A DNA stretch of 64,000 bases from Ascidia mentula (GCA_947561715.1 OX387203.1:10044001-10108000), one strand, 5' to 3'. Counted from the stretch's first letter, positions 20,872-33,757 are shown. Notes: generated by a model from the letters alone, not told the origin. Program-made: numbers and translations.

Positions 20872-20886
20872 CGCCCATAGAGGGCG
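20872..20886. promoter_or_regulatory. CGCCC/GGGCG inverted repeat upstream of copy B
   Basis: Same element as at 14691-14705, here 434 bp before the copy B start codon. Role unproven. Confidence 0.3.
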
Positions 20887-21305
20887 CTATGCTCAACATA
20901 TTTTCAAAATGGGTGAGCAAAAATTAAACTTTGCTTCGAATAGTTTCGTTGTCTTGTATTATTGTTATACAACGGTATAATATGTTTGATGATTCGCATG
21001 GGAAATTTAATTGCATCGATTAAATTCGTAATTCATTGGTCAGTTACAACAATTTTCTTGCGTTGTTCTCCCAGTGAAATGAGCCTTGGAATTCTGGAAT
21101 TCTTTATTCGACGAAAGAAGAAATTGAGTTTAATTGTTTCCGAAAGCAATTATTGAAGCAATTCAAAGTCCCTCAACGTACATTTGTACCCATGTTCAAT
21201 GTTGTGAGGAAAGGAAATTCAACATTTAAAACGCTACTGCTTTGTGTCGAACTTCATTGGTAATTTGCTACTTTGCAATCTTGCATCGACGTTTCAAGTT
21301 TGGAA

Positions 21306-22590
21306 ATGAAGACTTTCAGATATTCCAGAATACAACGGAGACCGAGAGTTTTAATTGTTTGTGCAGCAGGTTTTATTTTCCTGATTGCTATGATTGCTTC
21401 CTCATCTCATCTGCTCAACAGAAGTGTAAACAGGTTCGTGTTTCTGAATGATGTTTTAAATTTTGCGTAATTGTTTGTGGCAACGTTAAACTAAGAATTT
21501 CAAACTTCATTTTTCCTATAATTTAGGTTGGAAAAGAATTTTGCAAATCAACAACAGGTGGAAATAAAAAGCTCCCAAAAACACAGAATCCACAAAAGAT
21601 CTCCGGGATTGCAGAATTCAGTCTCAGACGGTCAAATTTCCACGACCGGAGACCAACCATTAGTTGGTAAACACAATTTCAAATAACAATAGTATATTTG
21701 ATCTCTGGAATAATGATTTCAACAAAAAGAATTGGATTAGATTTTTAAAACAATCTAAGATACATTAAAGTAAATAGTTTGCAACCACCCTATTTTATTG
21801 AACATTTAGGTACGACTTATATTCGATGGGGAAGAAGAAGCTGTGCGAATAATGTCGGAACACGACTTGTATACGAAGGTAAAGTGGAATTTTTAAACAT
21901 CTATATTTTTCAAACTTTGTCCCTAATCTAAAGGTTATGCTGGTGGGTCGTATTACGCTCATGTTGGTGGAGGATCTGACTTCCTATGCCTTCACAGCAA
22001 CGTTACTTACACACAAGGACATTATATTGATGGCGTGAAAGGTTTGGTGCTAGTTAAAGCAAAGACAGAAACAACATATATAGCACACAGAGATATATTT
22101 TGTCTTCTTTGATCGTGTATGAAAAGGTACAAGTTACGTTTATGGAGTTGAATATCGCGATACGTCGGCATCAAATTCCCTGTTTGATCTTTCGCTGATT
22201 AGAGATGGACAGCTTCAGTATCATGGTGTGCCGTGTGCAATATGTCTCACTGCAAGTCCAACACACGTAATAATTTTAACATTTAAAATACTCTTTCTAT
22301 ACATCAATTGATTCATTGTTTAGTTGATGATTCCAAGTCGTGAAAGTTGTCCTGATGGTTGGAGGGTTGAATACACAGGTTACATCATGACTGGAGGTTT
22401 CAGTGATACGAAGCACTCATCCAAACATATTTGTGTGGATGACACCCCGGAAGCAATTCCAGGTTCACAAGGAAGTCAAGGCGGGGCATATTTGTATGTT
22501 GCTGAAATAAGGTGCAGTCATAACGTACCATGTGGTCCTTATGTGAATGGAAGGGAAATAAGATGTGTTGTATGTGCTTGGTATCCGTAA
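21306..22590 (+). CDS. Type II membrane protein with short-chain-collagen-C4-like ectodomain, copy B
   Basis: Exons 21306-21433, 21527-21666, 21810-21878, 21934-22041, 22127-22266 and 22324-22590; all lengths equal those of copy A (128, 140, 69, 108, 140, 267) and give 283 aa with no stop. The membrane helix is VLIVCAAGFIFLIAMIA. Differences from A cluster in exon 6: GFSDTKHSSKH for GRSDTKHSSKH, PGSQGSQGGAYL for PGSHGNQHGAYL, and RCSHNVPCGPYVNG for LCNHNVPCGPYVHG. The Cys pattern is unchanged. The variable residues sit in short loops between conserved Cys, as expected if ligand-contacting loops diversify (inference). Confidence 0.8.
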
Positions 22591-22861
22591 TTAATTCTTT
22601 ATACATGCATGTATGAATTTACTTAAATGTAAATATTCATGTATCAGTAAATTGATTCGCCGTTTACCAATTGTGAATTTGTGATTGTAGTAAATAAAAT
22701 TCACGTGTAAATTTTCACCAATAACATCTGTTATCTGCTGTCTCTATCGAACGGATTCACAATTTGCTACATCCATCTCCCTTCACATCAATAGAACCAG
22801 TAGTTTACGACAAGCAATTGTTATCTCCGGACGTGTTGAACGTATAGTTGCCTCATATCGA

Positions 22862-23050
22862 TTGTCGCGCAAACGAGGTAGTCGCCATGGTAATTGGTTG
22901 CTAATGGTGGTTTTCGTAACTCATTACATTACTGACCGTAAAGCAGAAGTAACCAATAACCAACTAAACAAAAACCAGCCCAAGAAAGATTTGAGTAATT
23001 TAAGGCTTCGTAAACTTGGGTTCGCTAGGAATCACACGCCAAATTTTTAA
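22862..23050 (+). other. Conserved short open frame downstream of copy B
   Basis: A frame of about 60 codons (hydrophobic NWLLMVVFVTHY followed by a basic, Asn/Lys-rich part with NNQLNKNQPKKDL) stays open at the same place in units B, C, D and G (22862, 27026, 31175, 62813). In unit A it is cut by PLE-A. Conservation of an open frame in four copies is mild support for coding, but whole units are so similar that it may be passive. No splice sites were resolved. Confidence 0.3.
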
Positions 23051-23150
23051 GTGTTATAAATGTCTCAAAAGTACAACATTTAATTGAACTAGTTCGCTAA
23101 CTGCGCCCCTTCACAAGTAAAGGCTGCTCTGTTACTCCATACGTCCTTAG

Positions 23151-23248
23151 GTATTCTGAAGGCTAATGAGACTTGTGCTACAAAAAATTGGGCTGCGATT
23201 GAATACCATTTTGTTGATGGTCAGTATTGTCATACGGGCACACAACAG
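23151..23248 (+). other. Exon-like Cys-containing segment in unit B
   Basis: A 98-nt segment between CCTTAG and a GTCAGT donor reads ILKANETCATKNWAAIEYHF then VDGQYCHTGTQQ, starting in phase 1 (G|GT = Gly) like exons 3-5 of the neighbouring gene. The same exon, with intact junctions, is at 31464-31561 and 63102-63199. At 27332-27429 (unit C) the donor is GA instead of GT. It probably belongs to a small second gene in each unit, or to an alternative 3' end of the membrane-protein gene. I do not recognise the family. Confidence 0.4.
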
Positions 23249-23579
23249 GTCAGTTTTAATACAGGTTCCATGTTACAATGACCACAGAGTTTACAAATCA
23301 TTTTTAATCACAATGATGGCAAGTAATTTTGTCTGTATTGAGAAAATTTGTACGTAACAGTAGTTAAATTGATCCTTCGTTCCTTCCAAGTCGTTAAAAT
23401 GTGTCCAAACAGAATATAATTTATTATTATGTTCATCCTCTTAACTCAAAAAGCTCATTCGTTCCAATCTCAAGATAAAATCATCCCACTTCAAATGCAC
23501 CTTAGTAAACGCCAAATTTACCAAAATATGTTTGCTTAGAATAAATCTTGTCGCCAGAACCTTCATCGAGAAACTATTC

Positions 23580-23778
23580 ATGCAGTTTCTTTGACTGGCT
23601 GTTGCCTACGCTAAGGAAGTTTGACGGTAAGTATGGGCATATTGAGCTGATTAGGTTTTACCAGACCAGAGTTACTCAAACTGCGGAACATTGTTCCGTG
23701 ACACAGGCTCAGCTATGCTGCGAAAAGTTTCATCAACTAATACCAATTGATGAGACTGTGTCCTGTAAAATCTGTTAA
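23580..23778 (+). other. Cys-rich open segment in unit B
   Basis: The frame reads FFDWLLPTLRKFDGKYGHIE then AEHCSVTQAQLCCEKFHQL and ends in ETVSCKIC-stop. Its Cys spacing (CSVTQAQLCC...CKIC) resembles a small secreted domain. It is broken by a short deletion in unit C and present with small differences in D and G. It could be a terminal exon following 23151-23248; no joining splice sites are certain. Confidence 0.3.
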
Positions 23779-23875
23779 AAGCTATGGAGACCCACGTAGG
23801 ATAACATGTTTTTGATGCAAAGAAAAAATCGTGTTCACTGAGTAACATTTTTCAAAATATATTCGATGCAAACCC

Positions 23876-24330
23876 AAAAGCTTTTTGATTCCCTGTTGTA
23901 AGGAGGCAAAGAATCGAGGGGAAGAGAAGACAAATAAAGAACAAAAAGTTCTAGAACATGACGTCACGTGTATAACTGGCGACACATTATTAGATCGTCC
24001 TATCTACCTTAACTTCCATGAATGCCGAAAAACGGACAAGTTTATTGTTTCAGGAAGAATTTCTTTCAAAAATTTACATTTGGTTTCATTCAAATGATTT
24101 AAACGTTGTGGGCCGACGAGAACGAGAAGTGGAGAAACTGGAGTGTACATTTAAGCCAAGTTTTGTCGGATTCAAAACGAACATTTTTCAAAAACATTTA
24201 ATGTTAACTGTTATTCCCGTTTTACAGATAGCCAGAATTTTGCTGATAAAAGAGTGAACAGAAGTGATATCGCCGGAGGGAAATTGGCTTTTCATCAAAC
24301 ACGAGTGATAAAAAACTGAGCTTCTCTGTC
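23876..24330 (+). pseudogene. Decayed family X domain in unit B
   Basis: Reading across frameshifts gives an FDSL-like start, EQKVLEHDVTCITGDTLLDR, a FIVSGRISFKN segment, LWADENEKWRNWS and IARILLIK...VNRSDIA, in the same order as X2 and X3. Nearest matches are the LEHDVT-ITGDALLDR and VNRNDIAR motifs. Several frameshifts and an internal deletion are present. Confidence 0.75.
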
Positions 24331-25485
24331 TGGTGGATCATCAGCACTTACGCGGATGCGAAAATTGTTTGTGGTGATGACAAGCATATGGCATTTACCA
24401 AATACGTTTTAGTTTAAAACGTGGTTATGTCTGCTACATGCAATCAAACTTTGTCAATACTCAAAGTGTTTCATACACACCCTTTATTCAAATATAAAAC
24501 ATATTGTAGTAATGAATGGTATCAATTTAAATTGCTGACAAAGAAAATCTAACCGCAAAGCGATCAAAATTTTCGGAATATCGAAAATGTCCATTTTTAT
24601 CTTTTGTTGCAACATACATTCAATGGCTTCCGCTATTGCTTAAAAATACGTGGCGACATGACCTTCATGGATTGTCGAGACAAACGCAGCGTGCGACGTA
24701 GCATCAAAAGATCCGATTTCGGGAATTTTATATTCAAGTTCCTAATGTTTAGTCAAAAATTTGACCGACGGTTTCGTCATTCTGAAATATTACAGAAAAA
24801 GAAACAACGACACGTCACTTTGAACACAAAATTGTCATTATAAAGCTTGCCAATAAGCTCACGATTTTTATAGATAGTTCTATATTGTAAAACATATTGT
24901 TACTTCTTTGAAAATATATTTCGCATTAGATTTTTGCTTGAAGCAAAACCTGAGCTGTCATCACCAATAACGAACACATTACTTACTAACTGTAATTACA
25001 ACACACACACAAGCTCGTCATAATGAGGTTTAAATTGTAGTCATACATTTAAGCCAATAGAGGGCGCTATGCTCAACATATTTTCAAAATGGGTCTGTAA
25101 AAATTAACCTTTGCATCGAACAGTTTCATTGTCTTGTATTATTGTTGTACAACGGTATAATATGTTTGATGATTTGCATTAGAAATTGAATTGTATCGGT
25201 TAAATTCGTAATTCATTGGTCAGTTACAACAATTTTCTTGCGTTGCTCTCCCAGTGAAATGAGCCTTGGAATTCTGGAATTCTTTATTCGACGAAAGAAG
25301 AAATTGAGTTTGATTATTTCCGAAAGCAATTATTGAAGCAATTCAAAGTTCCTCAACGTACATTTGTACCCATTTTCAATCTTGTAAGGAAAGGATATTC
25401 AACATTTGAAACGCTACTGCTTTGTGTCGACCTTCATTGGCAATTTGCTCATTTGCAATCTTGCATCGACGTTTCAAGCTTGGAA

Positions 25486-26772
25486 ATGAAGACTTTCAGA
25501 TATTCCAGAATACAACGGAGACCGAGAGTTTTAATTGTTTGTGCAGCAGGTTTTATTTTCCTGATTGCTATAATTGCTTCCTCATCTCATCTGCTCAACA
25601 GAAGTGTAAACCGGTTCGTGTTTCTGAATGATGTTCTCAATTATGCGTATTTGTTTGTGGAAATGTTAAACTAAGAATTTCAAACTTCAATAAATCCTAT
25701 AATTTAGGTTGGAAAAGAATTTTGCAAATCAACAACAGGTGGAAATAAAAAGCTCTCAAAAACACAGAATCCACAAAAGATCTCCGGGATTGCAGAATTC
25801 AGTCTCGGACGGTCAAATTTCAACGACCGGAGACCAACCATTAGTTGGTAAACACAATTTCAAATAACAATAGTAGATTTGATCTCTGGAATAATGATTT
25901 CAACAAAATGTTTAGAATGTAAATCAAGCTAAGACACATTATAAATAGTTTGCAACGACTGTATTTTATTGAACATTAAGGTACGACTTATATTCGATGG
26001 GGAAGAAGAAGTTGTGCGAATAATGTCGGAACACGACTTGTATACGAAGGTAAAGTGGAATTTTTTTACATCTATATTTTTCAAACTTTGTCCTTAATCT
26101 AAAGGATATAAAGCATATATGCTGGTGGGTCGCATTACACTTATGTTGGTGGAGGATCTGACTTTCTATGTCTTCACAGCAACGTTACTTACACACAAGG
26201 ACATTATATTGATGGCGCGAAAGGTTTGGTGCTAGTTAAAGCAAAGACAGAAACAACATATATAGCACACAGAGATATATTTTGTCTTCTTTGATCGTGT
26301 ATGAAAAGGTATAAGTTACGTTTATGGAGTTGAATATCGCGATACGTCGGCATCAAATTCCCTGTTTGATCTTTCGCTGATAAGAGATGGACGACTTCAG
26401 TATCATGGTGTGCCGTGTGCAATATGTCTCACTGCAAGTCCAACACACGTAATAATTTCAACATTTAAAGTACTCTTTCTTTCCATCAATTGATTTATTG
26501 TTTAGTTGATGATTCCAAGCCGTGAAAGTTGTCCTGATGGTTGGAGGGTTGAATACACAGGTTATATTATGACTGGAGGTCATAGTGATACGAAGCACTC
26601 ATCCAAACATATTTGCGTGGATGACACCCCGGAAGCAATTCCAGGTTCACAAGGAAGTCAAGGCGGGGCATTTTTGTATGTTGCTGAAATAGCGTGCAAT
26701 ACTAACGTACCATGTGGTCCTTATGTGAATGGAAGGGAAATAAGATGTGTTGTATGTGCTTGGTATCCGTAA
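25486..26772 (+). pseudogene. Collagen-C4-like membrane protein gene, copy C, exon 4 disrupted
   Basis: Exons 1-3 (25486-25613, 25708-25847, 25981-26049) and the last exon (26506-26772) are open and typical. At the exon 4 acceptor the usual AATCTAAAG|GTTATGCTGG has become AATCTAAAGGATATAAAGCA plus TATATGCTGG, an 11-bp gain, so neither available AG restores the frame of GGSHYTYVGGGSDF. Unless a non-canonical site is used the product would be truncated after about 113 residues. Upstream, this copy alone has an uninterrupted frame (KQFKVPQRTFVPIFNLVRKG...) running into the start codon, because the stop after LHW found in the other copies is CAA here. Other exons look under constraint, so the loss is recent. 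Confidence 0.6.
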
Positions 26773-28055
26773 TTAATTCTTTATACATGCATGTATGAAT
26801 TTAATCAAATGTAAATATTCATGTATCAGTAAATTGATTCGCCGTTTGCCAATTGTGAATTTGTGATTGTAGTAAATAAAATTCACGTGTAAATTTTCAC
26901 CAATAACATGTGTTATCTGCTGTCTCTATCAGACGGATTCGCAATTTGCTACATCCATCTCCCTTCACATCAATTGAACCAGTAGTTTACGACAAGCAAT
27001 CGTTATCTCCGGACGTGTTGAACGTATGGTTGCCTCATATCGATTGTCGCGCAAACGAGGTAGTCGCCATGGTAATTGGTTGCTAATGGTGGTTTTCGTA
27101 ACTCATTACATGACTGACCGTAAAGCAGAAGTAACCAATAACCAACTAAATAAAAACCAGCCCAAGAAAGATTTGAGTAATTTAAGGCTTCGTACACTTG
27201 GGTTTGCGAGGAATCACACGCCAAATTTTTAAGTGTTATAAATATCTGAAAATTACAACATTTAATTGAACTAGTTCGCTAACTGCGCCCTTCACAAGTA
27301 AAGGCTGCTCTTTTACTCCATACGTCCTTAGGTATTCTGAAGGCTAATGAGACTTGTGCTACCAAAAATTGGGCTACGATTAAGTACCATTTTGTTGATG
27401 ATAAGTATTGTCATACGGGCACACAACAGGACAGTTTTAATACAGGTTCCATGTTACGATAACCACAGAGTTATCAAATCGTTTTTAATCACAATGATGG
27501 CAATTGTTTTTATCTGTATTTCGAAAATTTGTACGTAATAGTCGTTAAATTGATCATTCGTTCCTTCCAAGTCGTTAAAATGTGTCCAAACACAACAAAA
27601 TTTATTGTTATATGCGTCCTCTTATGCTTAATAACTCAAAAAAGCTCATTCGTTCCAATCTCAAGATAAAATCATCCCACTTCAAATGCACCTTAGTAAA
27701 CGCCAAATTTACCAAAATATGTTTGCTTAAAATACATCTTGTCGCCAGAACCTTCATCCAGAAACTATTTCATGCAGTTTCTTTGACCGGCCGTTGCCTA
27801 CGCTAAGGGAGTTTGACGGTAAGAATGGGCATATTGAGCTGATTAGGTTTTACCAGACCAGAGTTTACTCAAACTGCGGAACATTGTTCCGTCAGCTATG
27901 TTGCGAAAAATTTTATCAACTACCACCAATTGATGAGACTGTGTCTTGTAAAATCTGTGAAAAGCTATGGAGACCCACGTAGGATAACAGGTTTTTGATG
28001 CAAAGAAAAAATCGTGTTTACTGAGTAACATTTTTCAAAATTTATTCGATGAAAA

Positions 28056-28520
28056 CCCAAAAGCTCTTTGATTCCCTGTTGAGAGGAGGCAGAGAATCGA
28101 GGGGAAGAGAAGACAAATAAAGAACAAAAAGTTCTAGAACATGACGTCACATGTATAACTGGCGACACATTATTAGATCGTCCTATCTACCTTTACATCC
28201 ATGAATGCCGAAAAAAGGACAAGTTTATTGTTTCAGGAAGAATCTCTTTAAAAATTTAACATTTGGCTTCATTCAAATGATTTAAACGTTGTGGGCCGAC
28301 GAGAACGAGAAGGGGAGAAACTGGAGTGTAGATTTAAGCCAAGTTTTGTCGGATTCAAAACGAACATATTTTAAAAACTTTCTATGTTAACTTTTATTCC
28401 CGTTTTACAGATAGCCAGAATTTTGCTGATAAAAGAGTGAACAGAAGTGATATCGCCAGAGGGAAATTGGGTTGTCATCAAACAAGAGTGACAAAAAAAC
28501 TGAGCTTCTCTGTCTGGTGG
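28056..28520 (+). pseudogene. Decayed family X domain in unit C
   Basis: FDSLLRGGRESRGEEKTNKE, VLEHDVTCITGDTLLDR, KFIVSGRIS, LWADENEKGRNWS, IARI and VNRSDIARGKLG-like segments in family X order, interrupted by frameshifts. It is the closest of these remnants to an intact N-terminal half. Confidence 0.75.
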
Positions 28521-29632
28521 ATCATCAGCACTTACGCAGATGCGAAAATTGTTTGTGGTGATGACAAGCATATGGCATTTACTAAATACGTTTTAGTTTA
28601 AAACGTGGTTATGTCTGCTACATGCAATCAAACTTTGTCGATACTCAAAGTGTTTCCTATACACCCTTTATTCAAATATAAAACATATTGTAGTAATGAA
28701 TGGTATCAATTTAAATTGCTGACAAAGAAAATCTAACCGCAAGCGATCAAAATTTTCGGAATATCGAAAATGTCCATTTTTATCTTTTGTTACAACATAC
28801 ATTCAATGGTTTCCGCTATTGCTTGAAAATACGTGGCGACATGACCTTCATGGATTGTCGAGACAAACGCAGCGTGCGACGTAGCATCAAAGGATCCGAT
28901 TTCGGGAATTTCATATTCAAGTTCCTAATGTTTAGTCAAAAATTTGACCGACGGTTTCGTCATTCTAAAATATTACAGAAATAGAAACAACGACACGTCA
29001 CTTTGAACACAAAATTGTCATTATAAAGCTTGCCAATAAGCTCACGATTTTTATAGATAGTTCTATATTGTAAAACATATTGTCACTTCTTTGAAAATAT
29101 ATTTCGCATTACATTTTTGCTTGAAGCAACACCCAGCGCTGTCGTTATCCACAACGAAAACATTACTTACTAACTATGATTACAACACACACAAAAACTC
29201 GTCATTTGTAGTCATACATTTACGCCAAGAGAGGGCGCTGTGCTCAACATATTTTCAAAATGGGTCTGTAAAAATTAACCTTTGCATTGTCTTGTATTAT
29301 TATTGTACAACGGTATAATATGTTTGATGATTTGCATAAGAAATTTAATTGTATCGGTTAAAATTCGTAATTCATTGGTCAGTTACAACAATTTTCTTGC
29401 GTTGCTCTCCCATTGAAATGAGCCTTGGAATTCTGGAATTCTTTATTCGACGAAAGAAGAAATTGAGTTTGATTATTTCCGAAAGCAATTCAAAGTTCCT
29501 CAACGTACATTTGTACCCATGTTCAATGTTGTGAGGAAAGGAAATTCAACATTTAAAAAGTTACTGCTTTGTGTCGAACTTCATTGGTAATTTGCCACTT
29601 TGCAGTCTTGCATCGACGTTTCAAGTTTGGAA

Positions 29633-30903
29633 ATGAAGACTTTCAGATATTCCAGAATACAACCGAGACCGAGAGTTTTAATTGTTTGTGCAGCAGGTTT
29701 TATTTTCCTGATTGCTATGATTGCTTCCTCGTCTCATCTGCTCAACAGAAGTGTAAACAGGTTCGTGTTTCTGAATAATGTTTTAAATTATGCGTAATTG
29801 TTTGTGGCAACGTTAAACCAAGAATTTCAAACTTCATTAAATCGTATAATTTAGGTTGGAAAAGAATTTTGCAAATCAACAACAGGTGGAAATAAAAAGC
29901 TCCCAAAAACACAGAATCCACAAAAGATCTCCGGGATTGCAGAATTCAGTCTCAGACGGTCAAATTTCCACGACCGGAGACCAACCATTAGTTGGTAAAC
30001 TCAAATAACAATAGTAGATTTGATCTCTGGAATAATAATTTCAACAAAGTGATTAGAATGTAAATCAAGCTAAGATACATTATAAATAATTTGCAACCAC
30101 TCTATTTTATTGAACATTTAGGTACGACTTATATCCGATGGGGAAGAAGAAGTTGTGCAAATAATGTTGGAACACGACTTGTATACGAAGGTAAAGTGGA
30201 ATTTTTTTTACATCCATATTTTTCAAACTTTGTCCCTAATCTAAAGGTTATGCTGGTGGGTCGTATTACGCTCATGTTGGTGGAGGATCTGACTTCCTAT
30301 GCCTTCACAGCAACGTTACTTACACACAAGGACATTATATTGATGGCGTGAAAGGTTTGGTGCTAGTTAAAGCAAAGACAGAAACAACATATATAACACA
30401 CAGAGATATATTTTGTCTTCTTTGATCGTGTATGAAAAGGTATAAGTTACGTTTATGGAGTTGAATATCGCGATACGTCGGCATCAAATTCCCTGTTTGA
30501 TCTTTCGCTGATTAGAGATGGACAGCTTCAGTATCATGGTGTGCCGTGTGCAATATGTCTCACTGCAAGTCCAACACACGTAATAATTTTAACATTTAAA
30601 ATACTCTTTCTATACATCAATTGATTCATTGTTTAGTTGATGATTCCAAGTCGTGAAAGTTGTCCTGATGGTTGGAGGGTTGAATACACAGGTTATATTA
30701 TGACTGGAGGTTTCAGTGATACGAAGCACTCATCCAAACATATTTGTGTGGATGACACCCCGGAAGCAACTCCAGGTTCACAAGGAAGTCAAGGCGGGGC
30801 ATATTTGTATGTTGCTGAAATAAGGTGCAGTTTTAACGTACCATGTGGTCCTTATGTGCATGGAAGGGAAATAAGATGTGTTGTATGTGCTTGGTATCCG
30901 TAA
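29633..30903 (+). CDS. Type II membrane protein with short-chain-collagen-C4-like ectodomain, copy D
   Basis: Exons 29633-29760, 29855-29994, 30122-30190, 30247-30354, 30440-30579 and 30637-30903; 852 nt, 283 aa, no stop and all junctions GT-AG. The cytoplasmic segment has QPRPR where the other copies have QRRPR. In exon 6 it reads EATPGSQGSQGGAYL and RCSFNVPCGPYVHG, again differing from A and B only in loop positions. Topology and domain are as in copy A. An AATAAA lies about 110 bp after the stop. Confidence 0.8.
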
Positions 30904-31463
30904 TTAATTCTTTATACATGCATGTATGAATTTACTTATATGTAAATATTCATGTATCAGTAAATTGATTCGCCGTTTACCAATTGTGAATTTGTGATTG
31001 TAGTAAATAAAATTCACGTGTAAATTTTCACCAATAACATCTGTTATCTGCTGTCTCTATCGAACGGATTCACAATTTGCTACATCCATCTCCCTTCACA
31101 CCAATAGAACCAGTAGTTTACGACAAGCAATTGTTATCTCCGGACGTGTTGAACGTATAGTTGCCTCATATCGATTGTCGCGCAAACGACGTAGTCGCCA
31201 TGGTAATTGGTTGCTAATGGTGGTTTTCGTAACCCATTACATGACTGACTGTAAAGCTGAAGTAACCAATAACCAACTAAACAAAAACCAGCCCAAGAAA
31301 GATTTGAGTAATTTAAGGCTTCGTAAACTTGGGTTCGCGAGGAACCGCACGCCAAATTTTTTAATGTTATAAATGTCTCAAAAGTACAACATTTAATTGA
31401 ACTAGTTCGCTAACTGCGCCCCTTCACAAGTAAAGGCTGCTGTGTTACTCCATACGTCCTTAG

Positions 31464-31561
31464 GTATTCTGAAGGCTAATGAGACTTGTGCTACAAAAAA
31501 TTGGGCTGCGATTGAATACCATTTTGTTGATGGTCAGTATTGTCATACGGGCACACAACAG
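31464..31561 (+). other. Exon-like Cys-containing segment in unit D
   Basis: Same 98-nt segment as 23151-23248 with the same acceptor and GTCAGT donor and the same encoded residues (NETCATKNWAAIEYHF). It supports this being an exon, but see the caution there. Confidence 0.4.
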
Positions 31562-32184
31562 GTCAGTTTTACTACAGGTTCCATGTTACAATGACCACAG
31601 AGTTTTCAAATCATTTTTCATCACAATGATGGCAAGTAATTTTGTCTGTATTGAGAAAATTTGTACGTAACAGTAGTTAAATTGATCCTTCGTTCCTTCC
31701 AAGTCGTTAAAATGTGTCCAAACACAATATAATTTATTATTATGTTCATCCTCTTAACTCAAAAAGCTCATTCGTTCCAATCTCAAGATAAAATCATCCC
31801 ACTTCAAATGCACCTTAGTAAACGCCAAATTTACCAAAATATGTTTGCTTAGAATAAATCTTGTCGCCAGAACCTACATCGACAAACTATTCATGCAGTT
31901 TCTTTGACTGGTCGTTGCCTACGCTAAGGAAGTTTGACGGTAAGTATGGGCATATTGAGCTGATTAGGTTTTACCAGACCAGAGTTTACTCAAACTGCGG
32001 AACATTGTTCCGTGACACAGGCTGAGCTATGCTGCGAAAAGTTTCATCAACTAATACCAATTGATGAGACTGTGTCCTGTAAAATCTGTTAAAAGCTATG
32101 GAGACCCACGTAGGATAACATGTTTTTGATGCAAAGAAAAAATCGTGGTTACTGAGTAACATTTTTTTTAAATTTATTTGATGA

Positions 32185-32610
32185 AAACCAAAAAGATCTT
32201 TGATTCCCTGTTTGGGGAGGCAGAGAATCGAGGGGAAGAGAAGACAAATAAAGAACAAAAAGTTCTAGAACATGACATCACGTGTATAACTGGCGACACA
32301 TTATTGGATCGTCCTATCTACCTTAACGTCCATGAATGCCTAAAAAAGGACAAGTTTATTGTTTCAGGAAGAATCTCTTTCAAAAATAAACATTTGGTTT
32401 CATTCAAATGATTTAAACGTTGTGGGCCGACGAGAACGAGAAAAGGAGAAAATTGAGTGTAGATTTTGAAAACTTTCTATGTTAACTGTTATTCCAGTTT
32501 TACAGATAGCCAAGTCTTGCTGATAAAAGAGTGAACAGAAGTGATACCGCCAGAGGGAAGTTGGCTTTTCATGAAATACGAGTGATAAAAAAACTGAGCT
32601 TCTCTGTCTG
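32185..32610 (+). pseudogene. Decayed family X domain in unit D
   Basis: Starts KIFDSLFGEAENRGEEKTNK, then LEHDITCITGDTLLDRPIYL, KFIVSGRISFK; the LWADEN segment and a shortened IA...VNRSDTARG segment follow. It is shorter than B and C by loss of the VLSDSKRTF part. Confidence 0.7.
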
Positions 32611-33757
32611 GTGGATCATCAGCACTGACGCGGATGCGAAAATTGTTTGTGGTGATGACAAGCATATGGCATTTACCAAATACGTTTTGGTTTAAACGTG
32701 GTTATGTCTGCTACATGCAATCAAACTTTGTCAATACTCAAAGTGTTTCCCATACACCCTTTATTCAAATATAAAACATATTTTTGTAATGAATGTTATC
32801 AATTTAAATTGCTGACAAAGAAAATCTAACCGCAAAGCGATCAAAATTTTCGGAATATCGAAAATGTCCATTTTTATCTTTTGTTACAACATACATTCAA
32901 TGGCTTCCGCTATTGCTTGAAAATACGTGGCGACATGACCTTCATGGATTGTCGAGAAAAACGCAGCGTGCGACGTAGCATCAAAAGATCCGATTTCGGG
33001 AATTTTATATTCAAGTTCCTAATGTTCAGTCAAAAAGTTGACCGAGGTTTCCGTCATTCTAAAATACTACAAAAATAGAAACAACGACACGTCACTTTGG
33101 ACACAAAATAGTCATTATAAAGCTTGTCAATAAGCTCACGATTTGTATAGATAGTTCTATATTGTAAAACATATTGTTACTTCTTTGAAAATATATTTCG
33201 CATTAGATTTTTGCTTGAAGCAACACCTGAGCTGTCATCACCAATAACGAACACATTACTTACTAACTGTGATTACAACACACACACAAGCTTGTCATAA
33301 TGAGGTTTAAATTGTAGTCGTACATTTACGCCAAGAGAGGGCGCTGTGCTCAACATATTTTCAAAATGGATCTGTAAAAATTAACCTTTGCATCGAACAG
33401 TTTCATTGTCTTGTATTATTGTTGTACAACGGTATAATATGTTTGATGATTCGCATGAGAAATTTAATTGTATCGGTTAAATTCGTAATTCATTGGTCAG
33501 TAACAGCAATTTTCTTGCGTTGTTCTTCCAGTGAAATGAGACTAGTTCCAACTCTTCATTCGTCAAAGGAAGAAATTGAGTTTAATTGTTTCCGAAAGCA
33601 ATTATTGAAGGAATTCAAAGTCCCTCAACGTACATTTGTACCCATTTTCAATGTCATGAGGAAAGGAACTTCAACGTTTAAAACCTTCATTGGTATAGTC
33701 GACCTTCATTGGTATTTTGCTACTTTGCAATCTTGCATTGTCGTTTCAAATTTGGAA

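Noticed and set aside
26204..26422. Minus-strand frame overlapping exon 5 of copy C
   Set aside because: Antisense to a conserved exon and not open in the other copies.
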